Source: Bryoerythrophyllum caledonicum
Taxonomy: Eukaryota > Streptophyta > Bryopsida > Pottiales > Pottiaceae
Direction: 5' to 3'
Assembly (NCBI GenBank): GCA_963971425.1
Contig: OZ020519.1
Location: 4,108,028 to 4,172,027, forward strand
DNA: 64,000 bases
The notes below the pieces were generated by a model that saw nothing but the letters and a program-made list of their open reading frames with translations, did no database searches and had not been told where the DNA came from. The position numbers and the translations under genes were made by a program. Below, in pieces: positions 33,778 to 46,600 of the stretch. The stretch's first letter is position 1. Each line of letters opens with the position of its first letter.

Positions 33778-36099
33778 TGATAGTTGCTTGAATCATGTGC
33801 ACAGAGTGAGCTCCGTATTTTGTGGTGAGGGGGGGCACAAGGACTTAGTCTAGAAATCTTGGAGTTTGTGCAATAAGAGGTTGATGGCCTTACTGTGAGC
33901 CCACATTGTTCAAGATCTAGGTGTTGGTGTGGCTTGAGAGGTAGATCACAGTTGTTGGAAGAGCTCAGAACACCAGATCCGGAATTTTTAGAGGTGTTGG
34001 ACAAGTCTTTGAGAGTGATCTTTGCAAGTTTAAACTGAAGCATGGGAAACTAGAGTTGTTGCACAGACCAGGATTCATTGACCCTCCACAACTCTAGATC
34101 TGCCCAGATTGAGTGTAGTAGATCGTGAACTGCGCCCATCACTTAGTCCTTGATCCTCCTCGATCCACGATCACATCATACCAAGAGATTGAGCAACACA
34201 AGGAGACAGCGTCGTTACTAGGACACAAGCATTCAACGACTCCCTGGAGGCCAGATCTACGTCAACACTCACAGGCTATCTCTTACATACCTTACATCTC
34301 TCTTTTCTTCCATTTCTTTGTTATTGTTATTTCCATATTATTACCATGGCCTTATAGGAAAACACACACTTTACAAATCGAACCTAACATCCCTTGCTCA
34401 AGGATCATATGCAACAGATCTGGAGGACAACCCCACAGGAAAACATTTGGAGTGAAGCTCAACACAACACAACACTCAAATCTGCATCGAGACAACTACA
34501 CCACATCAAATCAGGCTACTTCTCCCCTTTTCCATTTATTTTCTGTAGTAGAAATTTCGATATCTAGAAACACATTAGATCTCACCGCACTCACACACAT
34601 CAGCTGTAGAACACCAAAACTCCACCAATACACCACACACACACAGATCTGCACTAAAACCCTAACCCTAAAATACACTAAACTCACTTACACGCGGAAG
34701 CGCTCGCCAATATTTCCAGATCTAGATCTACTTGTGCAGATACAACACCCTTGCACACTGGGATCACCCCGCGCGCATCCACAAACAACCTGCACCAAAA
34801 GAACAACCCTGCAGAGCATCAACAACAAAAGCAAGCAACTTGGAGGTGATCCAAGACAAAGGACCACCACTCAGGACATCACAGCACGCTGGCGAACACA
34901 CCAAGCGCTCACAAAGACAAGAACAAGGACATATCAGGTGAGTACCAACGCAAAACCTCCTATTTTTTTCACACCCCCACGCACCAGATCCCCCCTCTCT
35001 CCCTCAGATCTCACCGTCCCCCCCCCTCTACTCTCTCTCTCCACCCTCCCTCTTCCTCTTCCCCTCCTCTTCTTCCCTCCGACCCCCTCCCAATTAAACC
35101 ACAACTCCATCCACTCCCTGCCTGTCGACCTACATTAGCTCCCCCGCCCCCTCTCTCCCTATAAATCCCAGAAACCCCAATGCTCCACCCCCTCCCGGTC
35201 TCCCCAACACCCAATTAAGTCCCATTGCCCCCTCCCCCTCTAGAACTCCCATAACCTCCCCGATCTACAGAAAATCCAGCAGTCACGGGATCCCACAAAC
35301 AGAACCCATACCCCTCAGACTGAACTCACGGCGCTGCAGACTGAACCCCGAGACTGATCACAGACTGAACCCCGAGCTGCTGCCAACCACTTCCCTTCCT
35401 GAACCGAAACCCCTGCCGACGACACCCCAACTCTCCCATGTCCACTCCCCTTCCCTAAATCCCAACTCCTCCTCTCCCGATTACACCGCAAACTCAAACT
35501 CGACAGGAGCTATTAGGAATCTAGATAGCGACCCTGCTTCCCTGCCCAACGACCTTAGAAACCCCGGTAGCGACCTTGCAAAAAAGACCAACGACCCTGC
35601 ACTTTCGCCTAGCGACCCTACACTACTGCCTAGTGACCTTGCACTAGTACACAGCGACCGTGCACTATCACCCAGCGACCCTGCATACTCCAATTGCGAC
35701 CTCCCCAGTACGTATAGTGACCCCCCTAATCCCTCCTGCGACCTTCCCAACCCTACCAGAACCCCCCCCCCCTCTATCCCTAGTGACCTTCCCTTCACAA
35801 CCTGTGACTCCACCTCCCTTTCCAGCGACCCCCCTCCCACTAATTACGACCTCCCTACCCCTTGCACAAACCTCCCTCTACACCACATAAACTCTCCCCC
35901 CACCCGTAAAAATTATGAAGTATTTAGACCATCCCCCACATCCTCTCTAAACTCCCTATCTCCTAGTATAAACCTCCCCTTGCGTCATAAAACCTCCTCT
36001 TTCCCTATATCCATCTCTAAACTAACATTAATATACCATCACAATTTAGCTTCAAACAAACTAATCACATTAGTGTTATTAGAAAGTAGCAAAACTAAC
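33778..36099 (+). other. LINE-A 5' region
   Basis: Long leader ahead of ORF1, expected to hold an internal promoter. It is C/A-rich and G-poor on the plus strand beyond 34,100. A 337-codon frame (34,125-35,138) is His/Pro/Thr-rich without motifs and is probably a product of the base skew. Confidence 0.5.
35520..35860 (+). repeat. GCGACCCTGCA-type tandem repeat in the LINE-A leader
   Basis: Degenerate units of about 15-30 bp, each starting (A)GCGACC(C/T)TGCA, ten or more times. The reverse strand reads as a Ser-Leu-rich decapeptide repeat. Confidence 0.65.
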
Positions 36100-37746
36100 A
36101 TGGCAGGAACCGCAAGGAAGAACTTATCTTTAGACTTAGAGATGGTGGACCAAACCGAGGATAGCCCCAACTTCACCACAAAATCAAAGACACCAAGAGG
36201 CAAAGAAGGCGAAACGAGCAGTAGCAAGAGAAGCAAAAAGTCCAACATCAATGAAGGTAAGTCCATAAAACCCCCCTTTACTACTTACAAATTTTGGATG
36301 GGGTTTCAGGCCATGGAAGCACTCGCAATAGAAGAAGGAGCTGAGGAACTCTTTAGCGGCGAAACGGTAAAGGACATGATGACTAGAGGACTCTAAGAAG
36401 AGGAGGCCAAAGAGGCCCACGAAGCATGGGTAGCCTTCCCTCGAATCCCACATACCTTGTATCCCATGGAGGTAAGGAAAGGTATTGTCAAACAACACTA
36501 TAATATTACACAACTTCCTTGCGAAGTCAAGACAAACGAATCCACAGGCCTATCTCTTGACTTTCATATTGCCATCCACTTTGAAATCCCTAACACCCCT
36601 ATTATGTATGACACGGCCAAGAACATGATAATGCAAAGGTTTGAAAAAATGAACATCTTGCTTGGCACCGGTGTCTATGACCCATTATACATACCATGTC
36701 TTAGTGTCAAACAAGGGAAAACAAAAGGTGTATGGGTGGGAAACTTTAAGGCACATCTCCTTAAACCCGAATTTGATGGTCTTGCATTGCTTAAAGGACT
36801 AAGAATGTTCATTTTAAACATAGATGGTCAAAATGTAGTGGGCAAAGTTTGCAAGACTTTCAACAACCTTTCTAAAGGTTCTAACCTCTCAGTGAAAGTG
36901 AAGAGTGAGTGTCTAGTGGCAATTTCAGCTCAAGCGGTGTTTGAAGAAACACTTGGGCATAGCTTTTCACAAGGCCATGACTACAAAATAACCGACGTGC
37001 AAAAGGTGTATGGTGAATCATGGGCATTCATCATTGCCTCAACACCAACACAAGTGAAGAACATGATCATTAACCGCATTGTGGTGCAAAACGAAGTTTT
37101 GCTTCCAAGGCAAGTGGTTGACACCAAAGGACCAAATGGTGTCATCGAAACAAAGGCAAGGAAAGAGGCCCTAACCCTTACCCTCTCTTCCCTCCCTATC
37201 ACTTTGAACACCACAAACACCTCACAAGCAATTTATAAAATCATGGGAGCCCTCAATGTTAGAGAAATTTGGTTTCATAGAGAGAGAGACAATTACCACA
37301 ATGGAAGTTGCAATGTGCTTTGTGCTAACCCCATTGTGTATAGATCCTTTGTGAAAAAGACCCATGTGATCAATGGGAACTATGTGAACTTTTCGCCACA
37401 CCCAAGGAGTTTGGAAGGTCTACACCCACCCACCGCCGACGCCATCAAAGACTTTGGTTTTGATGACATCAACACCGCCCTCATCAACACAATCACCACA
37501 TTCAATGTTCAAGCCTCCCCATCATCACCCCCTTATTGCACCACGAAGGAAGTGGAAAAAATGATCAAAGACAACAACAAGAAGGTGATTCAAGCAAGCA
37601 AAGACTACACCGACATGAAGCACGAAGAACTCAAGCTCCACATGGAAGACATCCAAGCAACAATGTTTTCACTAGTGCAAAAGATGTCTGCCGTGACCGG
37701 TAAATCCAACTTACCACTTCTCCAAGACAAACCGCCAAACATGTAA
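36100..37746 (+). pseudogene. LINE-A ORF1 (one in-frame stop)
   Basis: From ATG at 36,100 the frame runs 548 codons to TAA at 37,744, broken only by TAA at 36,394 (context GL-stop-EEEAKEAHEAW). The N-terminus is basic and low-complexity (SSSKRSKKSN). The middle is globular, with RMFILNIDGQNVVGKV and a KARKEALTLTLSSLP stretch. The C-terminus (KEVEKMIKDNNKKVIQASKD through HMEDIQATMFSLVQKM) looks like a coiled coil. LINE ORF1 proteins are usually RNA-binding chaperones of the particle; no zinc knuckle or RRM is obvious here. The stop codon overlaps an ATG in TAATG at 37,744-37,748. Confidence 0.7.
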
Positions 37747-37748
37747 TG
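37744..37748 (+). promoter_or_regulatory. TAATG stop/start overlap between ORF1 and ORF2
   Basis: ORF1's TAA shares its last A with an ATG that opens the next frame (37,746-38,240). UAAUG is the known termination-reinitiation site of some LINEs such as SART1 and fits coupled translation of ORF2. The role here is inferred. Confidence 0.55.
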
Positions 37749-38029
37749 ACCAAAGACCACACGGTAAAACCTAGTTACCACCTCTACACTTCTTATACAA
37801 TACTATGTAGTAGAAAGTATACTATAGCACAAATTTCTACATACCCTAGCTACATATTGAACAAATACATACATTGTATTAGACACTATCTTAAATACAA
37901 AATACAATACTATACCAAACTTCTCAAATACTTACAGTACATTAAAGAAAAAACAAAACTACACATATATTACAAACCATGTATAAAATCTGAGTTGATA
38001 CTTTATAAAACAAATACCAGTACAAATAA

Positions 38030-38560
38030 AAGAATACATGATGATACATATACTGATACATATACGTGTATGAATACTGATGTATATACCGGTACCTATA
38101 CTAATATGTATACTGGTACACATACGAATACAAATACGGATACATATATTGGTACATATACTGGTACATATACTGATATTTATACTAGTACGTATATTGA
38201 AACAAATACGGGTCCATATATCGTACGTATACTGGTATAAATACTGATACAAATACTAGTAACCATACCAGTACGTATAAAGGAACTAATACTGGTACAT
38301 ATACCGGAACATATACCGATACGTATACTGATTTAAATACTGGGACAAATACTGGTACGTACACTCATACAAACACTGGTATATATACTAATACTGATAT
38401 TGATATTTATACTAATACAAATACGACTGGAAATACCAATACGAACTCTAATACATGTACTAATACTAACACAAATACTAACATGGATACTGATATAAAT
38501 ACCAAGACAAATACTGAAACGTACACTAACACAAACATACGAATGAATACTAAACCAATT
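38030..38560 (+). repeat. ATACTGGTACAT-type short tandem repeat
   Basis: Degenerate 6/12-bp units (ATACTGGTACAT, ATACTGATACAA) over about 500 bp, encoding (T/N)-Y/N-T-G/D/N repeats. A second block with the same unit is at 39,670-39,900. Confidence 0.85.
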
Positions 38561-38756
38561 AAAACTACAAAGACAATCACACACCATAAACAAAACACAT
38601 ACATACATATACACACACACAAAAACGAATACATGCAATCAAAAAAATACAAAATAAAATCCAAAAGCTTATTTCACCTCAAATTATAAACACAAAACCA
38701 GTTTCATTTCAAAAAATAAAAATTGAGAAATCACCACTAGAAAATATTAATGAAAC

Positions 38757-39610
38757 ATCCCTTCATAAGAAAACAAATAATAAGAACATAACAATAAACA
38801 GTAGTACTAAAAATAGAATATGCTTCCTAAGAAATTCAAAAATAAGGGATGGAAAATTATCCAAAATAGTAACAAGAAATAATTATCATAAGAATTCAAA
38901 TAATGAGAATATAGCAACAAATAAAAAACTAAAAATAGAAAATGCTTCCTAAGGAAATCAAAAATAAGGGATGGAAAATTAACAAAACTAGTAATGAGAA
39001 TTAATTATCATAAGAATACAAATATTAAAAACATAGCTATAAACAACATTACTAAAAATAGAATATGCTTCTTAAGAAATTCAAAAATAAGAGATGGAAA
39101 ATTAACCAAAATAGTAACGAGAAATAATTATCATAAGAATTCAAATAATAAGAATATAGCAACAAACAACAGAACTAAAAATAGAAAATGCTACCTAAGG
39201 AAATCCAAAATAGGGGATGGAAAATTAACAAAATTAGTAATGAGAATGGATTATAATAAAAATACAAGTATGGATAACATAGCTATAAACAACACTACTA
39301 AAAATAAAATATGCTTCATAAGAAATTCAAATATAAGGGATGGAAAATTCACCAAAATAGTAATGGGAATTAATTATAATAAGAATACAAATATGAAGAA
39401 CATAGATATAAATAGCAGTACTAAAAATTGAATATGCTTCCAAAGAAATTCAAATATGAAGGTTGGAAAATTCAAGAAATTAGTAATGGGAATTAATTAT
39501 AATAAGAGTACAAATATGAAGAACATAGCTACAAACATCAGTACTAAAAATAGAATATGCATCCTAAGAAATTCAAAAATCAGGGATGGAAAATTAGAAT
39601 TACTAAAAAT
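38757..39610 (+). repeat. Tandem repeat, unit about 122-123 bp (41 codons)
   Basis: Seven units start near 38,757, 38,881, 39,003, 39,126, 39,248, 39,369 and 39,491, each with CATAAGAA.ACAAAT, TACTAAAAATAGAATATGC, AAGAAATTCAAAAATA and GGGATGGAAAATTA. Early units alternate in two subtypes (AATTATCATAAGAATTC versus AATACAAATAT), giving a higher-order pair. The period is close to a codon multiple, and 38,994-39,428 reads through unbroken. Confidence 0.85.
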
Positions 39611-39964
39611 AGAAATCTTAATGATAGTAAGAATATATACGAATCTGATTGAAATAAATATCAATATATTTTTTCCGTATACTGGTATGTATCTGTATAT
39701 ATATCTGTATAATGGTACGTATACAGATACATATACTAATACAAATACTGATACTTACACTAATACAAATACTAATATCAATATTGGTACGTATACTAGT
39801 ATAAATTATAACACGAATACTAACAAGGATACTGATACAAACACCGAGACAAAAACCGAGGCATATACTAATACGAACATACGAATAAATACTAATATAA
39901 AAACAAATAAAAATACATATACACACACAAAGACAACAACACACCATCAACGTAATACATACAG

Positions 39965-40003
39965 AGAAGAACGCCGGTCTCCAAAGAAGGCCGGCGGGAA
40001 TCA
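39965..40003 (-). mobile_element. Tail-only micro-insertion of the LINE/SINE 3' hairpin
   Basis: About 40 bp reading, on the minus strand, ATTCCCGCCGGCCTTC...GACCGGCGTTCTTCT. This is the family's final hairpin plus CTT end and nothing else. It interrupts a block that is continuous in the related module at 38,581-38,615, and similar AA(T/C)ACATAC sequences flank it. Confidence 0.6.
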
Positions 40004-40109
40004 TAACACATACATACACACACACAAAAACAAATACATGCAATAAAAAAAACACCAAAATCACATTCAAAAACAAAAAATTCTAAAACAAAACAAAAAA
40101 CCCATCTAC

Positions 40110-40160
40110 TACAAACTTCTAATATTAATTGGAGGAGACATGGAGACTAACCCAAGACCC
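40110..40160 (+). other. Degenerate upstream 2A-like motif
   Basis: Frame reads YKLLILIGGDMETNPRP, then MPNILKRHPTSHKKNAK. The critical NPGP is NPRP and the D-V/I-E core is DME, so skipping is not expected. It is a duplicate of the intact motif 0.5 kb downstream. Confidence 0.7.
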
Positions 40161-40623
40161 ATGCCGAACATATTAAAAAGACACCCCACTTCACACAAAA
40201 AGAATGCCAAAACATATTTCATACCAAATACTAATACAAACACCAAAACAAACAATTGTACAAACCACAAAGTATATAATAACACCGCATATGAAAAAAA
40301 AGGACTTAAAAACCACTTTAAAAACCAACATAAAGCCACATACAAATAGTCTTAAACATAATAGTTACATATACACACGGACAAAAACAACCAAGATAAA
40401 ATACAACCAATCATACATACATCCATACACCACTAAAACAAAAACAACCACAAAAAACACATGGACAAAAAATAAACTAAAGACAAAAACAACTACACCT
40501 ACTATAAAAATAAATAAACCCACAACTCACACACAAAATACAAACATCCACCTACCCCCAAACCAACAAGCCATTAATAACACAACAAAGCCTTTAAAAT
40601 ACACCACTAAACATATATACCAC

Positions 40624-40671
40624 AAGCTTCTACTACTTCTAGGAGGAGACATTGAAACCAACCCGGGACCC
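40624..40671 (+). other. 2A-like ribosome-skipping motif
   Basis: KLLLLLGGDIETNPGP followed by MPNIL matches the 2A consensus D(V/I)ExNPG|P with the usual hydrophobic run before it. In known 2A peptides the ribosome releases the chain at NPG and resumes at P, giving two proteins from one frame. Here it would separate the repeat leader from the endonuclease/RT protein. A TAA five codons later (40,687) breaks this copy; the upstream duplicate reads Lys there. 2A-like motifs are documented in several APE-type LINEs. Confidence 0.75.
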
Positions 40672-43600
40672 ATGCCCAATATACTATAAAGACATCCTAC
40701 ATCACATAAGAAAAATGCCAAAATCTACTTTATACCTAATACCATAAAACTCCAACCAAAATATGAACACATTGCAAAATCCTTCGCACCATTTCTAAAA
40801 AACACACACACATTACACCACATACACAACACTTCCCACCCAAACATTGCCCAATACATACAACAAAAAAATACGCATCCACCACCCCACATCTTATATG
40901 CACTAATAATCACTACTCATCCAAGCATAGATGAATGTAACCAACTTCTAAATCCACAAAATTTGAACACAATTACATGGACTAATACACTCCTACAAAC
41001 CTTATTAACCTTACTAAACCCACCAGAACGACACATTTACACTCCACACCCCTATACTGAATTCCTAATAGAAAACCAAAATATTATAAACCATGAGAAC
41101 TCAATACATAAAAGACTATACGACTTCTTACATAGTCAAGACATACCACCCTCAAATGATATAATAAAACTAAAATTCTCTTACCTCCCTAACAACCTCA
41201 TAAATGAATCACTAAAATGCCTAGACCCTATACCAGAATACACCCACCCACCTCCACCTCTTCCCTACATCCCTCCTCAAAATCAAAACGTTAGACCAAA
41301 TCAAGAAAATACAGACATAATCACATGGAATGCCTCCTCACTAAACACTGCCCTTCCTAGCTTACAAACTCTAGTCGCAAACACAAACACACCACCTGCT
41401 CTTATAGTTATACAAGAAACAAAACTAACCGCCACAAAATCTACAAAATATATACAAAATATATTTCAAAACTATAAACTCATCTTTAACAACACACATG
41501 CACTTACAAGATGCATGCAACAAAGGAGACCATACACACCGGGCCGCGGTGGCCTCCTTACATTAATACACAAAAAATATACATTCCCCGGCAACATCAA
41601 CAAAATCCCTACCCCAATGCACATATCACCATACATTCAAATAATTAAAATCACTAATCACCCACTACAACCGTGGTTAATCTTTCACATGTATATGCCA
41701 TCCCATCCCGAAGATACTAGATTTCTCTTAGATATACAAAACACTATTACAACCCATATTAATAATCATCCCAATCATACATACCTATAATGTGGAGACT
41801 TCAATAGAGACATAGCGCTAATTGGCCGCCAAAACGGAAACCACCACACCCCCCCTCAAAACATTGATTATCAATGGCGCCGCTTCACAGAAAACTTAAA
41901 CTTCACTTACATCAATACCGATACACAATTCTCTAGACAAGGTGGCTACAATTATAGTGATTGGAGTCTAATAGATGGTTTCTATATAAATACAAACAAC
42001 AACACACAATACACAGCCACAACAAACAAAGATATTATTCTCAATTCGGACCACTCACCCGTACAACTGCACATCCCAAATAACACACTAATTAGTAGAA
42101 CTCCTACAATCCCAAACAAAGACACTATACGCATACTCAACCCCATCCCAAAAACCAACATAGAAAAATTCAACACAAAATTCTTCGAAGAAAACTCCGT
42201 ACAAATAGACTCCCTCATAAACACTCTTGAAAACAATAGCCAATTAACACAAGCTCAATGGCAAGAAGCATGCCACTCTCTAGACAAACTCATCAATAAA
42301 ATCTCTGATACACTAGAACAAACTTGTAGAGCACACCCAATACCCCAAATGACAAACATAACCTCTCAACAAGGCGGATATCTACCCCGCAAACTTTCTA
42401 AAACTTGGAAACAACACTTAACCACATACCATACCATACGTAAAACCATTAGAATTGTAAAAAACAACCCTCAATGGCGTAACCACCCCATACACAACGA
42501 ACTACTAACTATACAACACATCCAAATCCCTACCCCGCCGCCTGCTGACCTTCCCCACAATACATGGATAAAAGATATCGCGATAATTGCAAAAAATGCC
42601 AACATACAAGCCCGGAAAATAATCACAAAATACACAAAAGAAAACATTAAAAAAGCCATCTCAAAATACAGACAACTATACGAAATCAGCCCCAAAAAAA
42701 TTAACAAAAAAGTCTTTAAAAACCTTGAATCCCCACCAATGGATTGTATCAAAGATCAATATAATAATATTCTAACTAGCCCCGAAGTCATTGCGAATGA
42801 AATATTTAACCAACAAACAAAAACCAATAGACCAATAGTACCAACATGTAATTACCAGCCACAACATACAATAGAATGCACATGTGCAATACGCCAATAC
42901 CCTTGGCACGACCTGGACGGATATACCCTTGACAAACGGGGCGAACTAGAAATTCCACTTCATAAATACCTCAACAGAGCCACATACGACACATGCCTTC
43001 AAAATCTTGGAAATAATAAAGCCCCAGGCCCAGACCGCATACCAAACTCAATACTAAAAAACATGCCTCCAAGATTTCACAAACTATTATTTTTGTTCTT
43101 CTCCCACTACTATAAACAAAAACAGATACCAAACTCATGGAAATTAAGTACAACAAATCTACTATACAAAAAAGGCGACCCGTCCATACTACCCAACCAT
43201 AGACCAATTGCACTAGCTAACACAATATACAAACTCTTTACCAGTACACTCACCTCCATACTATCCTCATACGGCAAAAAATTCAAAATCCTACATGATA
43301 GTCAAGAAGGATTTAGAGCAGAGAGAAGTACCGCACGACAAATACAAACTTTAATAGCCGCACTAGAAGACGCAAAGTTTACTAACCAAGATATATACAT
43401 ACTATACGTGGACTTCAAAAATGCCTTTGGCTCAATTGACCATGCCCGACTTCTAGCAATAATGATGGACCTTGGTTACCCAAAAGATGCAACTACACTT
43501 GTTGGAAACATCTATTCTAAATCATCTACATGTTATACCGGTGAACACTTTGGGAAAACAAAACCTATACCTATCCAAAGAGGAACTATACAAGGGGATA

Positions 43601-46600
43601 CCCTCAGCCCATACCTATTCATTATATTTCTAGAACCACTACTCAGATGGCTAGAAAGAGGAAATTACGGATACACTTTTGGCACATCACAGGTCATAAT
43701 AAACTCGGCCGCACACGCGGATGACCTAGCCACTATAACTAACAAAATCAAATCAATCCAAATACAACTAAACAAAATTGATAGATGTTGTAAATGGGCC
43801 GGTATGGACGTAGGTGTCCGAAAATGTGCCGCTACCGGTTGCCCAAACAAATCCAAATTCAATCCTACCACTTTCAAAGCCCTAATGCAAGCCTCGAACA
43901 TCAATTACCGCAATCAACCGATCCCCATACTACACCAAAATGAACCATACATATACTTAGGCACAAACCTTGTTCCCTCACTAAAATGGAAAATCCAAAT
44001 CCACACCACAACGACAAAACTCATCAAACAATGCAAAGAACTAACAACATGCCCAGCCACCATGAAACAAAAAATAAAAATGGTTGATACCGTACTACGC
44101 CCAGGTGTGGCATACAGTTTCTACGGTGTACCATACTCTATGCCAGCTATCAAAAAACTTGATAAAAAAATAATAGCCATACAAAAAACCATATGTGGAT
44201 TACCAAAATGTATGTCAAACGCAATAACCCAACTACCACATAACCTATTTGGACTTGAAGCTTTCTCCCTCAAAAATGCATACCTCCGATGTATAGGCGA
44301 ACAACTGCAAAATGCTCTAAACAATAAAGGAAGACTTGGGAAAATATATAATGGATTAACTCACTATGTCCTTGCCCAATATGGTGGCGCTGAAAACATA
44401 CCGAGAATTAAAAAAAGTGACTGCATAAGATCACCAATAACACGAACATTCTTCTTATGAAAACATATAGCTAAAGCCCACCTTAAAAGTACGCTCCCGA
44501 ACTTCCTCACTAATCCTACAACACTAGAAATACTATGGCGCCAAGAAACATTAAATCATAACACACTCAATGCCCAACTCTCCCAAAAGCTTCTACAAAA
44601 ACTCCTCTCAAAAAATATTTTTGAACTAAACCAAATTACCTTACCTAACGGTACACACATCATGAACAATGAGGACTTCAAAACCTACCACTTCACCCCA
44701 TCTAAACTAATAAAGAGTGCCCTAAGTGTTGCTAAACAACTATTTTGCTACATAACATGCCCCACTATATGTCATACTCCTTGCAACATACACCCATACT
44801 CTCATACACTTAAAGATCCATTCATCACCCTCAACAATAACATCATCCCAAGAAATATTCCCACACCAACCAATCCCCCTAACCCTCCACATACATACCA
44901 CCCCCGCCCCCCAACATACATCCCCAAAAACCCTACCACATACCCCATTAATAATATCATAAACCATAAACATATCCAACACACAGACACAAATAACATA
45001 CAAAATACCTACACAAAATATCTATGCCAATGGCAACACAATGATAATACATACAATAAATGGCTCCCCCAAAGAGACCTTTTTCCACGGCATGACACCA
45101 ATACCTCCACACATTACACTGAAAAATTAAAACAATACTACCAAAAGATCCAAAACAAAATATACTCAGATATCATCCTTGCCCACCATCCACAAGAACA
45201 ATCCTCAGACTCAAGGTCCGTAACGCCACCCATAATTATCCCACTCTTAAACATCTACACAACAGATTGCAACCCCGAAAATGATATCCTTACATCCTCA
45301 AACACAATTCAAATAGATAACAATCAAGCACATCTATACGAAGAAAACGGCCGACATTTACACACCATACCCATTACCCGCCTCCAATGGTTATGGAACC
45401 AATATCATACAAAATTACAAACCCCTACAAACATTGAACCAACAACCTAACCCTTTGAAACCGAACTAATATGGCTTTACCAAAGATATAAATATCAAAT
45501 ACCAAAAACTGACCCCCTCAAAAATGCGCAATACACAATACCCACCCCCATTTTAGACTCACTAATATCATCCTTTAACATCGAACACTCATACTTTTCC
45601 TCCCCGATCACATGTCCTACCAAACTAAAAAAATTCTACTCACCGTACGAAAGAGACAAAATATTTGGATCCCTAGGCAAGGCCTTTGAACACAAATGGA
45701 TCGGAAATGGAATAGCTCACCCCCACAATGAGAAAGACATAGAACAAGCCATACATTGGGCTAGACTTGCCGCCAAACACGATCCAAATAACACAAAAAC
45801 AATCATCGTCACACCGAACAACAATTGGTACCAAAACAACAACCAACATTCAAACCCATTCCCAGATTCCCACATCATTGCATTATTTGAAGCAGACACA
45901 ATACCATACGAAGAACCTAATATCCCACCCGAGCTAAAAAAACCCCGAATAGAGCCATCTACATTACAAATACTATGCGTCCATCATCAAAATCGAAACC
46001 TGGACTCCCTAGAACAACTTGCGGAATTTACCTCCATAACAGACAATCTAGACATACAACGACCATACACAAAACCGGCCCCACCAACACCCATACAAAC
46101 CCCCGTAAACAAATGTAAAAAATGGTCAAAATTAAACTATGACAACAACACATTAAACTACTCCGTCATACCTCCCCCTCTCCCAGACTACCCAACTCAT
46201 ACCACACCAAAATTTAACCCCGCATACAGTTATTACACCGACGGCTCCTTTAAACCACCGGAACAAATTAGCCCGGGCTCTTGGCGAAGAGAAAAAGTTG
46301 GCTATGGCATATATAATTCTACCAAAGAAATTAAACTAGCCAAAAGACTCCATGGACTACAAAATATGCTCAGCGCAGAACTCATGGCCATCCACAAAAC
46401 ACTACAAATCATCACAACAAAATACAGAAATGAACGTGCACATATATTCAATGATTGTATAAATGCACTCTACCTACTAAACACTCAAATAACACACCCA
46501 ACCCTTCACAACAGTCACCCCGACCAAACCATACTAACATCAATGGTACAAATGTTACAAAAACGTACACAAATCACAACCCTTCACAAAGTCAGAGCCC

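Larger units (their letters stand above)
37746..40623 (+). pseudogene. LINE-A ORF2 leader: Thr/Asn/Tyr-rich repeat region (broken)
   Basis: After TAATG come about 90 ordinary residues, then YTGTYTDT/NTNTDTYT-type repeats from about 38,030. A frame change lies near 38,215-38,222, after which the repeats continue open to 38,689. Next are 41-residue repeats (38,757-39,600), more NTNTDTYT, a THTHKNKYMQ block followed by a stop at 40,044, a degenerate 2A motif (40,131-40,160), and a Thr/Lys/Asn-rich stretch leading to the intact 2A. Breaks show it no longer encodes one protein. That such a long, skewed region stayed mostly open argues it was once translated. Confidence 0.5.

Noticed and set aside
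34655-34675. Interstitial telomere repeat (CCCTAA)
   Set aside because: Only two units in a C/A-rich leader; expected by chance.
34125-35138. 337-codon frame as a third LINE-A protein
   Set aside because: His/Pro/Thr-rich composition follows the C/A skew of the leader; no recognisable motif and no homologue in LINE-B for comparison.
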